Shown in pieces: positions 10,801-17,640 of a stretch of DNA of 64,000 nucleotides; position 1 is the first letter of the stretch, and each line of letters begins with the position of its first letter. Source of the DNA: Vanessa cardui (taxonomy: Eukaryota; Arthropoda; Insecta; Lepidoptera; Nymphalidae); the NCBI RefSeq assembly GCF_905220365.1, contig NC_061152.1, positions 2,035,001-2,099,000 on the forward strand. Reading direction: 5' to 3'. Below the pieces are notes generated by a model. The model made no database searches, had not been told where the DNA came from, and saw only the letters and a list, made by a program, of their open reading frames with translations. Made by a program: the position numbers and the translations under genes.

Positions 10801-12112
10801 AATGCATATGTATGTATACACGGTACTTATACCAAAATAACATTTTTACAATTTTCGTTGCTCTGTCTGTCTGATTTTTCCGGCTAATCTCTGGAAAGGC
10901 TGGACCGATTTTGACGGGACTTTCACTGGCAGATAACTGATATAGTAGGGAGTAACTTAGGCTACAATAATATTTCTTTTTTGTTAAATTCAAACGCGTA
11001 CAAGGTCGCGGGCACAGCTAAGATAAGTTTTTAACCAGCTAATCTTTCAGGACCTTTCTGATGATGGAGCGTATGTCCTCGACAATGGGGAGGAACTCTA
11101 CTTGTGGTTGGGCACGAACATCCCTGAACGTGTCAAGACAGCCCGACTTGACATCATCACTGTAAGTTACGTGAAGTAATAGCTATGATGGCCCAGTGGT
11201 TAGAACGCGTGCATCTTAACCGATGAATCCGGGTTCACATCCAAACACCACTATATATATGTGCTTGATTTGTGTTTATAAATTCATCTCGTGCTCGGTG
11301 AAGGAAACCTGCATGTGTCTAATTTCATAGAAATTCTGCCACATGTGTATTCCACCAACGCGCATTGGAACAGCGTGTTGTAATGTTGCAAACCCACTCC
11401 TCAAAGGGAGGCATTAGCCCAGCAGTGGGAATCTTACAGGTAGTTGTTGTTTCACAGAAATACATCGAAGATGATGGCTTGGAGCGCACTGTTGATTCCG
11501 CCATCGTCGTCACCCTGAAACAAGGGAAGGAACCAGCGACGTTCAAGAAAATGTTCCCGAGTTGGGAGAACGATCTGTGGGAGGTAATAATAATGAAAAA
11601 TATCCGCAGACATTTTTAACTTTGCCGTTTTGTAAATTCAAATCGTTTGTAAAAAATACATTGAGGCATAAAGAGGCATATTATCCTATACAAGATTTTA
11701 TAGATGATAAAAAAGCGTGGAGTTAATACCTGTTGACTTCCAAGCAGGATACATAACATACATATATAATTGTATTTAACTAATATGACTGTATTTTTAA
11801 ATGTTGAAAAAAAGTAACAATTGAGTTTATCGCCGATTCTTCTCGGTGGAATCTACTTTCCGAACCGGTGGTAGGTTCACTTAATTGTAAAATGACGATT
11901 CAAATTGCTTGTAAAAGTCCACTTGAATAAAGTTTCTTTTGATTTTGCCTTTTAATCATTATGCAGAATTCAATGACATTCAAACATTTTTTGACATAAC
12001 GATTTGTTTTGAATTCGGCATTAAGGGTAAATTAAATATTTTTTTTATTTTTCAGAACCAATCTTCATACGATGACATCAAGAATGAAACGAAAGCTAAC
12101 AATTCCAAATAA
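1862..12112 (+). CDS. Gel: Gelsolin, C-terminal portion (11 exons, 5' part outside the window)
   Basis: Gelsolin severs and caps actin filaments in a calcium-dependent way. Exons read: 1862-1979, 2462-2582, 3490-3625, 4657-4795, 6305-6399, 7283-7408, 8626-8746, 9894-10042, 11051-11161, 11458-11583, 12056-12112. Together they are 1299 nt (432 codons plus TAA) in one open frame. The first exon carries VTRVIEGSESSTFKQYF, the end-of-G3 motif of the family. Repeated gelsolin cores follow: VYLWIGKDADDDTK (G4), VYLWIGKESNDKEQ (G5) and LYLWLGTNIPERVK (G6), each with its QGKEP- or EGEEP-like segment before FW or F. The protein is unusually acidic in the linkers. All junctions are GT-AG except the donor at 8747, which is GC. 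Domains G1-G2 and most of G3 must lie upstream. Identification is by family motifs recalled, not by a search. Confidence 0.9.
2614..2922 (+). mobile_element. MITE-B copy, 3' TIR truncated
   Basis: It starts TATAGTACGACACAATTTAG and contains the family core GACGCGTCGCTTTACACGCA. The right side fades after TAATCGGTTTTACGAATT, so the distal TIR is incomplete. It lies in a gelsolin intron. Confidence 0.7.
3201..3418 (+). mobile_element. HEL-1 element
   Basis: It starts TCTATACATATAATAAAATT and ends near ACAAGGTCACAGCT. Full copies elsewhere end CAGCTAGT. The TC start and CTAG end fit Helitron rules, so it is probably a non-autonomous Helitron relic. Confidence 0.55.
3490..6399 (+). CDS. Gel: Gelsolin domain G4 (exons 3490-3625, 4657-4795, 6305-6399)
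   Basis: These three exons encode the first complete gelsolin repeat in the window. It runs from LYQSEVYAVKYDY through the VVYLWIGKDADDDTKLAG core to the QGKEIRHFLNIFKGRLMIL segment. Family gelsolin domains bind calcium through acidic residues near this core; D/E-rich stretches are visible but the exact ligands were not assigned. Confidence 0.8.
3655..3945 (-). repeat. R3 repeat, minus orientation
   Basis: On the plus strand it runs from TTGGTGGTAGGGCTTTGTGC to GCTCGTCCGCCAACC and ends in an A-rich tract. This matches R3 over its full length. Superfamily not determined. Confidence 0.65.
3962..4150. mobile_element. MITE-C copy, Tc1/mariner type
   Basis: A 189 bp element bounded by CAGTCAGAGTAAGAAAACC and its inverted counterpart TTTTCCCCAACTG. 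It is flanked on both sides by TA (3960-3961 and 4151-4152). CAGT termini with TA duplication are typical of Tc1/mariner. It is too short to encode a transposase. Confidence 0.75.
4145..4275. repeat. HEL-2 fragment
   Basis: Contains ACATCACATTAGATACTTCT and the TATATACAAAAACC block shared with the other HEL-2 copies. Both ends are missing. Confidence 0.45.
4305..4555 (-). mobile_element. SINE-A copy
   Basis: The plus strand begins with the complement of the TTG tail (CAACAACAACAGCCTGTAG) and continues through TTCCAATGCGGGTTGGTGG. The tRNA-like head at the right is decayed. Confidence 0.75.
4560..4630 (+). repeat. SINE-A 3' tail upstream of gelsolin exon 4657
   Basis: CTTCTCCTCAAAAAGAGAGG followed by AGCAGTGGGAAATTCATG matches the SINE-A 3' half. 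Its pyrimidine-rich end runs into the T-rich tract before the acceptor at 4651-4656. Confidence 0.6.
5690..5905 (-). mobile_element. SINE-B copy
   Basis: Contains AACATCACATACATTACTCT at the left and CCACGGAGGTCGTCATGG at the right, the complement of the tRNA-like head. SINE-B heads carry A-box (TGGTCGAGTGG) and B-box (GGTTCGATTCC) matches. Confidence 0.65.
5996..6268 (-). mobile_element. SINE-A copy
   Basis: Near full length: AGTAACAGCCTGTAAATTTC through GTTCCAATGCGGGTTGG to AACCCGCAATCATCGG and a remnant of the head. Confidence 0.8.
6432..6840 (+). repeat. R3 repeat interrupted by a retroinsertion
   Basis: R3 sequence 6432-6526 (CCTGATGGTAAGGGGTCAGC) resumes at 6780 (CCACCTTGGGAACTAAGATG). 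The 253 bp between is foreign and bounded by an 18 bp direct duplication. Confidence 0.7.
6509..6797 (-). mobile_element. Retroinserted LINE-type 3' fragment with 18 bp target duplication
   Basis: The direct repeat ACATCAATGCACCACCTT occurs at 6509-6526 and at 6780-6797. Between them, read on the minus strand, GC-rich sequence ends in AATAAAAAAA next to one repeat. A poly-A end plus a long target duplication is the signature of target-primed reverse transcription. The insert resembles the 3' part of an R1-type LINE, but no domain can be shown. It sits inside R3, so it is younger than R3. Confidence 0.7.
7283..8746 (+). CDS. Gel: Gelsolin domain G5 (exons 7283-7408, 8626-8746)
   Basis: The two exons encode RATQVEETSSSLEDDDVFIL, then the VYLWIGKESNDKEQEAAKEF core, and end in EGEEPEEFWELLG. 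This matches the G5 pattern of vertebrate gelsolin, which ends in a similar FW-LG motif. The second exon ends at a GC donor. Confidence 0.8.
7445..7760 (+). mobile_element. HEL-1 element
   Basis: Starts with the TCTATACACGTAATAAAATT version of the 5' end, contains GACCGATTTTGACGGGACTT, and ends near TCGTGGGCACAGTTAA. Confidence 0.6.
7794..8142 (-). mobile_element. SINE-A copy with an internal insertion
   Basis: The tail complement ACAACAACAGTAACAGTCTG opens the copy and the head remnant CTCGCGTTCTAATCACTCGG closes it. About 60 bp of extra AT-rich sequence lies between the two halves of the body. Confidence 0.7.
8377..8552 (+). mobile_element. SINE-A copy, internally deleted
   Basis: The head begins ATGGCCCAGTG and jumps to the 3' half (ATTCTGCCACATGTG through GGGAAATTTACAGGCTG). 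It lies about 70 bp upstream of gelsolin exon 8626. Confidence 0.65.
8747..8748 (+). promoter_or_regulatory. Gel: GC-type 5' splice site in gelsolin
   Basis: Frame continuity and the family LGG motif place the exon end after TTATTGG, so the intron begins GCAAGT instead of GTAAGT. The matching acceptor is TAG at 9891-9893. GC-AG introns are a known minor class of U2 introns. No GT near 8747 keeps the frame. Confidence 0.75.
8798..9100 (-). repeat. L-tail repeat, long copy
   Basis: Starts with ATCAAGATAAACTATATTC (complement of the tail) and extends into TTCAATACGCATCATATAAA, a segment also seen beside the L-tail copy at 967-1310. The family therefore has a body longer than its common 3' part. 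Confidence 0.55.
9222..9400 (-). mobile_element. SINE-A copy, partial
   Basis: Contains ACACATGTGGCACGATTTC and CGGTTAAGATGCACGCGTTC; the 3' half is absent. Confidence 0.6.
9412..9530. repeat. HEL-2 fragment
   Basis: Contains ATTACATAGTATAAAACAAA and GAAATTACGCAACGGATTTT, the left part of HEL-2. Confidence 0.5.
9580..9811 (+). repeat. L-tail repeat, plus orientation
   Basis: TGTTGACTTCCAAGCAGGAT through GAACCGGTGGTAGCTTCAC to AATAAAGTTTATTTTGATTT. The tail is intact. Confidence 0.65.
9894..11583 (+). CDS. Gel: Gelsolin domain G6 (exons 9894-10042, 11051-11161, 11458-11583)
   Basis: The first exon completes the GGAPDEK segment and encodes a linker ending in the FEELPPDFSQT stretch, equivalent to the family's IEEVPGE region. 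The next exon encodes DLSDDGAYVLDNGEELYLWL. The last holds KYIEDDGLERT, VVTLKQGKEPATFKKMF and a WENDLWE motif. A short final exon (12056-12112) adds 18 polar residues and the stop. Confidence 0.8.
10150..10440. repeat. GGCAACTGCCC repeat relic
   Basis: Contains GAGGCAACTGCCCTGAAGCC and GCCCAGGGCCCCGC. It is related to the sequence at 63605-63960 by the shared GGCAACTGCCCTG core. Class unknown. Confidence 0.4.
10738..11022 (+). mobile_element. HEL-1 element, near full length
   Basis: ATCTATACATATAATAAAAT at the left and GTCGCGGGCACAGCTAAG at the right. It ends about 28 bp before gelsolin exon 11051. Confidence 0.65.
11187..11450 (+). mobile_element. SINE-A copy whose tail abuts a gelsolin acceptor
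   Basis: A complete head (GATGGCCCAGTGGTTAGAAC) and body run to AGCAGTGGGAATCTTACAGG and TAGTTGTTG. The sequence then reads TTTCACAG at 11450-11457 and the exon begins at 11458. The T-rich tract preceding the AG is therefore largely SINE tail. Confidence 0.75.
11702..11949 (+). repeat. L-tail repeat, plus orientation
   Basis: GATAAAAAAGCGTGGAGTTA through GGAATCTACTTTCCGAACC to AAAGTTTCTTTTGATTTTGC. It lies in the last gelsolin intron. Confidence 0.65.
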
Positions 12113-12196
12113 AAAAACAACCCGTCCCTTTCTCTCCTGCCATATAACATTTATGCCAGACAAGGACAAAACATGTTATATTTATTTAAATTGTGA

Positions 12197-12202
12197 AATA
12201 AA
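12197..12202 (+). terminator. Gel: Gelsolin polyadenylation signal
   Basis: AATAAA lies 84 bp after the stop codon, in the AT-rich 3' flank. It is the first canonical signal downstream, so a short 3' UTR of about 100 nt is likely. Confidence 0.6.
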
Positions 12203-12290
12203 AATGCATTTAATAACCAAATATTTATTCTTATTTTAAACATGTTATATAAAATAGTAAGACAGAGATAGTTCCCAAAGTACATAGGTA

Positions 12291-12481
12291 CAGTCGGGGT
12301 AAGAAAAGGTTCGTCACCTTAAGATCTATTTTCGCGTGCTCAGTGTGAGCGATAATCTGCTTTACCGATCGAGAATGACATATTGCGTCGCAATGATTTG
12401 ATGTTTAGATTCAAAAGGTACTAAGAGATTACGACTTGATACAGGAATTTGTAAACTGACGAAGGTTTTCTTACTCTGACA
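12291..12481. mobile_element. MITE-C copy
   Basis: TA precedes CAGTCGGGGTAAGAAAAGG; the other end reads GGTTTTCTTACTCTGAC. Same family as 3962-4150 but in the opposite orientation. The right TA is imperfect. Confidence 0.7.
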
Positions 12482-12520
12482 TTACTTAATGAATCTTAAA
12501 AAGATGTAAAAAAAAATCTT

Positions 12521-12960
12521 GACAATGCGAAAAATAAATCGTGAATTATTGTAATCAGTGTGTATTACGAGTTTAAAAATGGTTATTTACTAACGAAAGT
12601 TGAAAATAATACTTAATTTATTCAAAAATCCATAAATAAAAATGTATTTTTTCAAACGTTTGTCGCGTGACACAAAACGCTCCTGATTGGCCGGGTTTAT
12701 TATGAAGTCACTTTCTTGTAAACCTTGCTTTTCTACTATATGTACCACAGATTAAAATACAGGAAAATGACGTCATCGACCCCATTGCAGCGCCATATTG
12801 TCCAAGTAGCGTTTTTGCGCGCTATTTAAATATGAAATTTTTAATATGATATTTTTAAGCAAATTTGTACTAGAAATAAAAAACACAACTTTTACTGGGT
12901 TCCTTAACCTCTACTAAATAATATAAAATGGATTTTAAAAACCAGTCAAATAGCCTATTA
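12521..12960 (-). mobile_element. MITE-A copy 2
   Basis: Reverse-oriented copy ending GTCAAATAGCCTATTA. It retains ATGACGTCAT (CRE), CCTGATTGGCC (inverted CCAAT) and GCAGCGCCATATTG. The E-box is mutated (GTCGCGTGAC). Confidence 0.75.
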
Positions 12961-13022
12961 CGATTTTATAATCAATAGTTCAGCTATATTGTACATTACT
13001 AACAGTTTTGGATTCATATATC

Positions 13023-13180
13023 TTCATTAACATAGTATAAAATAAAGTCTTAGCACTATCTGTCGCTATGTATGCTTAGATCTTTGAAATAACGCAACGG
13101 ATTTTGATGCGGTTTTAATAGATAGTGATTCGAGAGTAAGGTTTTTGTATATAATACAGGACAATATGGTAAAGAATCAC
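13023..13180. repeat. HEL-2 fragment
   Basis: AACATAGTATAAAATAAAGTC through GATAGTGATTCGAGAGTAAG. A further piece of the family (AGTATTGCACCCGTGTAAAG, then CCGGGGCAGGTCG) lies at 13478-13560. Confidence 0.5.
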
Positions 13181-13204
13181 TAAAAATTTTAGAAGTTGTT
13201 TTTA

Positions 13205-13465
13205 TGGGTTAGGTTGGCGGACGAGCATATGGGCCACCTGATGGTACCATCACCCATAGACAATGACACTGTGAGAAATATTAACTATTCTTTACATCGT
13301 CAATGTGCCACCAACCTTGGGAACTAAGATGTTATGTCCCTTGTAGTTACACTGACTCACTCTTCAAACCGGAACACAACAATACTGAGTACTGTTGTTT
13401 GGCGGTAGAATAACTGATGAGTGGGTGGTACCTACCCAGATGGGCTTGCACAAAGCCCTACCAAG
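13205..13465 (+). repeat. R3 repeat, near full length
   Basis: GGTTGGCGGACGAGCATATG through GATGTTATGTCCCTTGTAG to GGGCTTGCACAAAGCCCTAC. One of the least decayed R3 copies. Confidence 0.7.
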
Positions 13466-13704
13466 AAAGTTTCTAATTATCATGTCGTAAATAAACAAAT
13501 TCTGTAGTATATTTAGTATCAGTATTGCACCCGTGTAAAGCCGGGGCAGGTCGTTAGTTATTTATAATAAAACACTGTTCTACTTAACTACTGTTAGTGT
13601 TATCCCTTTTCATTTTAATTCCAAACTTCTGAATACAACTGAGCCGAGGTTCATTGTATCACAGGTTATAAAAATCTCACTACACAGATAATGACATCAC
13701 ATCA

Positions 13705-14047
13705 ATAGACTATTTGACAATGCGAAAATCCATATCAGAAAGGTTTGTCACGTGACACAAAACGCTCCTGATTGGCCAGGCTTATGATGAAGTCACTTGC
13801 TTGTTAACCTTGTTTGCCTACTATATGTACCACAGATTAAAATACAGGCAAGTGACGTCACCGACCCCATTGCAGCGCCATATTTTCCAAATGGCGTTTT
13901 CACACCCTATTTAAATATGGAATTTTTAATATGATATATTTCGGCAAATATGTACTAGAAACATAAAAACAGAAAAACTTTTACTGGGTTCCTTAACCTC
14001 TACTAAATAATATAAAATGGATTTTAAAAACCAGTCAAATAGCCTAT
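13705..14047 (-). mobile_element. MITE-A copy 3, internally deleted
   Basis: TATTTGACAATGCG at the left and GTCAAATAGCCTATTC at the right. It keeps GTCACGTGAC (E-box), CCTGATTGGCC and GTGACGTCACC. About 100 bp near the left end is missing. Confidence 0.7.
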
Positions 14048-14159
14048 TCAAAGTTTGCGTCAAAATTACCATAGATTATTTAGATTTCGTCTAATGACAT
14101 CGCTTCAATTAAAAGTCAAAAATTGGAATTTAATAAAAAAAAATACTAACAATGACACA

Positions 14160-14350
14160 AATGAATAAAGGATTTACTAATATTCCCATATTGTAATCTC
14201 ACAGTTTAACATCGATAGATTACAATATAGCGAAAAATAATACGTTAAATTGCAATCATATCTCACGGTTCACAATATTTCGACAGTTTACAATCTCATG
14301 AGACAGATTGTAATCTAACGATGTTCGTAATCTTACGGTGACATCAGCGT
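14160..14350. repeat. Interspersed repeat with TTACAATCTCA motifs
   Basis: AAATTGCAATCATATCTCACGG and CGTAATCTTACGGTGACATC recur at 23260-23645, where a SINE-B has inserted into the second copy. Class unknown. Confidence 0.5.
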
Positions 14351-14359
14351 TGCCAATGT

Positions 14360-14885
14360 GTGGGGAATTCCCCAAAATGCTGGGAATCGATAGTCAATCG
14401 GGGATTGGTGTGGAAATTGTCACTGTCAAAACGAGGGGAATTTTATATAATATCAAAACGATCGGTAATTGATTCTTTAGCCGATGTTTTGTTAGTACGA
14501 AAATTGAAATTGTAGTCGATTATTAGTTAGCATGTTAGCAAATACTTTTTCATTATAGGACACCCTTAGTTTGTGTACAGTAAAGGACTACACAGACGAG
14601 ATAGTTTCCTTAATAGAGACGCCGTGTAATATAAAAAAAGGATCAACACGAAAAAAGACATCAAATACCATGTTTTTAAATTTGGAAATTAGGTAATTTT
14701 TTCCCCGACTTAGGTGAATAGACATTGGCAACCCTGGGTGACATATATAAAGCTTAGTTACGAGTGGAGACTACAATAAAATACGAAACTATAAATAAGA
14801 TTCGACGATTTAAAAAAATTACCTTAATTTTAATATTAATAAACATACATTACTAACATATCTAACGATACAAAAAGTATCAAAT
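14360..14885. other. Gelsolin-CIAO2B convergent intergenic tail
   Basis: AT-rich sequence with no gene and no repeat I recognise. It separates the convergent 3' ends of gelsolin and CIAO2B. Confidence 0.5.
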
Positions 14886-14891
14886 TTTATT
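14886..14891 (-). terminator. CIAO2B polyadenylation signal
   Basis: TTTATT on the plus strand is AATAAA on the minus strand, 21 nt past the stop codon at 14913-14915. A very short 3' UTR is implied. Confidence 0.6.
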
Positions 14892-14912
14892 TCTATTACT
14901 AACAGATTATTA

Positions 14913-16673
14913 TTAAGAACTGGCAATACATTGATTTATAATCTGTACTAAGTTATTATTCTCAAGAGCGGCGGCAATCCTTTCCTTGTCTGCTAACTGC
15001 TTGTTCACAGCGTGCTCCGACATATGTGTACCTTCAGATATTTCCACTGTTACTTTGAAACGACTTGGCAGCGCTCGTAGTAACTGAACTCGGATCGATA
15101 GACCTGGAAGAATAAACCAAATCATGTTATTTGAAAATATATTATACACTAGCTGCGACCGCGACGTTGTACGCGTTTGAATTTAAAAAAAACTATTATT
15201 ATAGCCTAAGTTACACCTTATATCAGTTATCTGCCAGTGAAAGTCCCGTCAAAATCGGTCCAGCGGTTCCAGTGATTAGCCGAGAGTAACAGACAGACAG
15301 ACCAACAAAAATTGTTAACAATGTTATTTTGGTATATGTACCGTGTATACATACATATGCATTGAGTAAAAATGGGCTATTTTAATATTACAAACAGACA
15401 CTCCAATTTTATTATATGTATAGATAATATAGATGTTAATAGTTGCAACAAGATCTCTCTGTAAATTTATGTATTAAATAATGGACAAAATGAAATCAAA
15501 AGAAAATAAGAAAAGAATAAATAATCTTAATATTCACTTGAGATGGTTAGAACGCGAGCATCTTAACACATAGTTAGCTCTTATTAAGGACTTTATGATG
15601 GAAAATTGAATAGTTAAATTGTCTGATCTTGATCTGCAGCTCATGTTATAGAGATAACATTTGTATGCAATTTAATTAGATCTAACAAAACAATTGTAAT
15701 TAATTTTTCACTAGTCTATTAGCAGAAGTCTGCTTTATTCCTTTATGTTACATGGTATAAATTATATTTTATAAATCTGGTGGGTCACTAAAATGAATAA
15801 ATATAAATATATTTTAAATTTATAAAAATATTTTTATAGTATAGTTTGTCAGACAAGCAAATGAGCCACTGACAATAGCTGTAAGAAATATTAATGATTC
15901 CTTACATTACCAATGCAAAATTAATTTTGGGAACTATATGTTATATCCCATGGGCCTGTAGTTACTAACTCACCCCACTGCTGTTTGTCAGCTGAATATC
16001 TGATGAATATGTGGTACCTACCCAGACGTAGAAGAGCCAAGATGGCCTAGTGGTTAGAACTCGTGCATCTTAATCGATGATTTCGGGTTCAAACCCAGGC
16101 AAATACCAATATAGATATGTGCTTAGTATTTATAATTCATATCATACTCTGCGATGAAGGAAAACATCGTGAGGAAACCTGCATGTGTCTAATTTCATCG
16201 AAATTCTGCTGCATGTGCATTCCACCAACCCACATTGGAACAGTGTGGTGGAATATGTTCCAAACCCTCTCCTTGATGGGAGAGGAGGCCTTAGCCCAGC
16301 AATGTGTTATTTACAGGCTTTGCTTTACTTTTACCCAGACGTGCTTACACAGCCCGACTACCAAGTAAATAATATTAAATATATAAGTTTAATTACCAAT
16401 AAGAGTAGCCATACTACAGTGTGGTATCGTTGGCGTAAAATAAACTCGAACTAAGTTTTGTTTATTATCTATGAATACATTCTGCTGTTCCACCACACGT
16501 AGTTCCTCGAGAGTCAGTGGGTGTTCAGGATCGTTGATATTACGAATAAGATCGAAAATCTCGCGTTCATCAATGTCGTCTAAAACATCTTCATCAAGTT
16601 CCGCTGACGTCACTTCCCGTTCTGAACCCTTCTCGTAAACATTAGGATTCACGTTATCCGCGGTTTTCGTCAT
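14913..16673 (-). CDS. galla-2: CIAO2B / MIP18 family protein (galla-2), two exons
   Basis: CIAO2B (FAM96B, MIP18) belongs to the cytosolic iron-sulfur targeting complex with CIAO1 and MMS19, which delivers clusters to nuclear and cytosolic proteins. Exon 1 is 16673-16397 and exon 2 is 15103-14913, giving 155 codons plus TAA; human CIAO2B is 163 residues. Exon 1 encodes a variable N terminus, then EIFDLIRNINDPEHPLTLEE and the family signature TPTIPHCSMATLIG, with the conserved cysteine. Exon 2 encodes LSIRVQLLRALPSRFKV and SEHAVNKQLADKERIAAALE. The junction splits the Gly codon of LIG (donor GTAATT, acceptor TTCCAG). The ATG at 16671-16673 opens the frame and fits family length. The intron holds HEL-1, R3 and SINE-A copies. 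The gene is head-to-head with Dap160. Confidence 0.93.
15149..15428 (-). mobile_element. HEL-1 element with intact CTAGT end
   Basis: On the minus strand it runs from TCTATACATATAATAAAATT to CGCGGTCGCAGCTAGT. Both ends are present, so it is the best copy for defining the family. TC start, CTAG end and a T flank match Helitron rules. Confidence 0.65.
15840..16028 (+). repeat. R3 repeat, decayed
   Basis: CTGTAAGAAATATTAATGATT through GGTACCTACCCAGACG. It is immediately followed by a SINE-A. Confidence 0.5.
16029..16335 (+). mobile_element. SINE-A copy, near full length
   Basis: GAGCCAAGATGGCCTAGTGG (A box) and GGGTTCAAACCCAGGC (B box) open the copy. It ends TTACAGGCTTTGC. It lies 60 bp from CIAO2B exon 1. 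Confidence 0.75.
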
Positions 16674-17640
16674 TTTTTTTATTAAAAACTAGGTTAAGAA
16701 GAAATATTTACAGCTAAAGCGATGTTTATAAAATTATAATGACGGAACGAGATCATATGTTCATTGTCAATGTATGTCAGAATTAAACCTAACATAACAT
16801 TCGTTCTAAAATGGAAATAAATTTTATTTAACAAAATTAAAAGCTTTTAAAATATAATTAATTACTATGTATAATTATAAATATACTATATATAATATAT
16901 TTACACGAGTAAATCGTACATTTTATTCTAATAACTTTCTATTGTGAAGTTGAGAAAATAAAATTTTAGCCGATTTAATAAATTATCTCTATTTGTTATT
17001 GAAATATGAAACACGAATTTATTGGATAAATTCTAACAGTATTTATTAGTAAATTAAACATAATTTAATAACTATGTTTACATTTATCAATTTCTGAACC
17101 ATAATTTTGACAGTTGATTTGGATCAATACAGTCGAACAAAAGTATTCCTAACTACATTTTATATTGTGAAGGGGCGTTGGTAACTTGTTTAAATAAGAT
17201 CTCGAATATTACGTGAGTATTAATATCGTTTTCTTTAAGTTTCTATGGTCTAAGTCTAAAAAAATATTTAATTTGTTAAAATAATAAAATCAAAACTTTC
17301 TATAAAGATAACGTAAATCCAGAAATAAACATTATTATCTTCATTTCCTATACCGTAAAGTTGCTTTAACAACTGTAAATGTTTAATATAGATATTAAAT
17401 TTTATATAACACTAGTAACTTGTCCCGATTTCGTCCGGATAAATAAGAATTTTGTATACTTCCCGATCGCAGTGCCACCTACTGGGTCCAACTTACACCA
17501 CCCAGGAAACCTAAACAATAATTTCATCGACATTGTTGCACCATCTAGAAGTTCCGTTATATATTATAGTATCAGTTATATACAATAATATTTGTACTGG
17601 CATTGATAAAATTTTATATAATAATGTTATTTCCAGAACC
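16674..17640. promoter_or_regulatory. Shared upstream region of CIAO2B and Dap160
   Basis: A 967 bp gap lies between the two divergent start codons, with no repeat recognised in 16674-17380. It must hold both promoters if neither has a distant 5' exon. No clear TATA box or initiator could be assigned. A consensus donor (AC|GTGAGT) at 17213 could end a Dap160 5' UTR exon that splices to the acceptor at 17631-17636. That exon is a guess. Confidence 0.5.
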
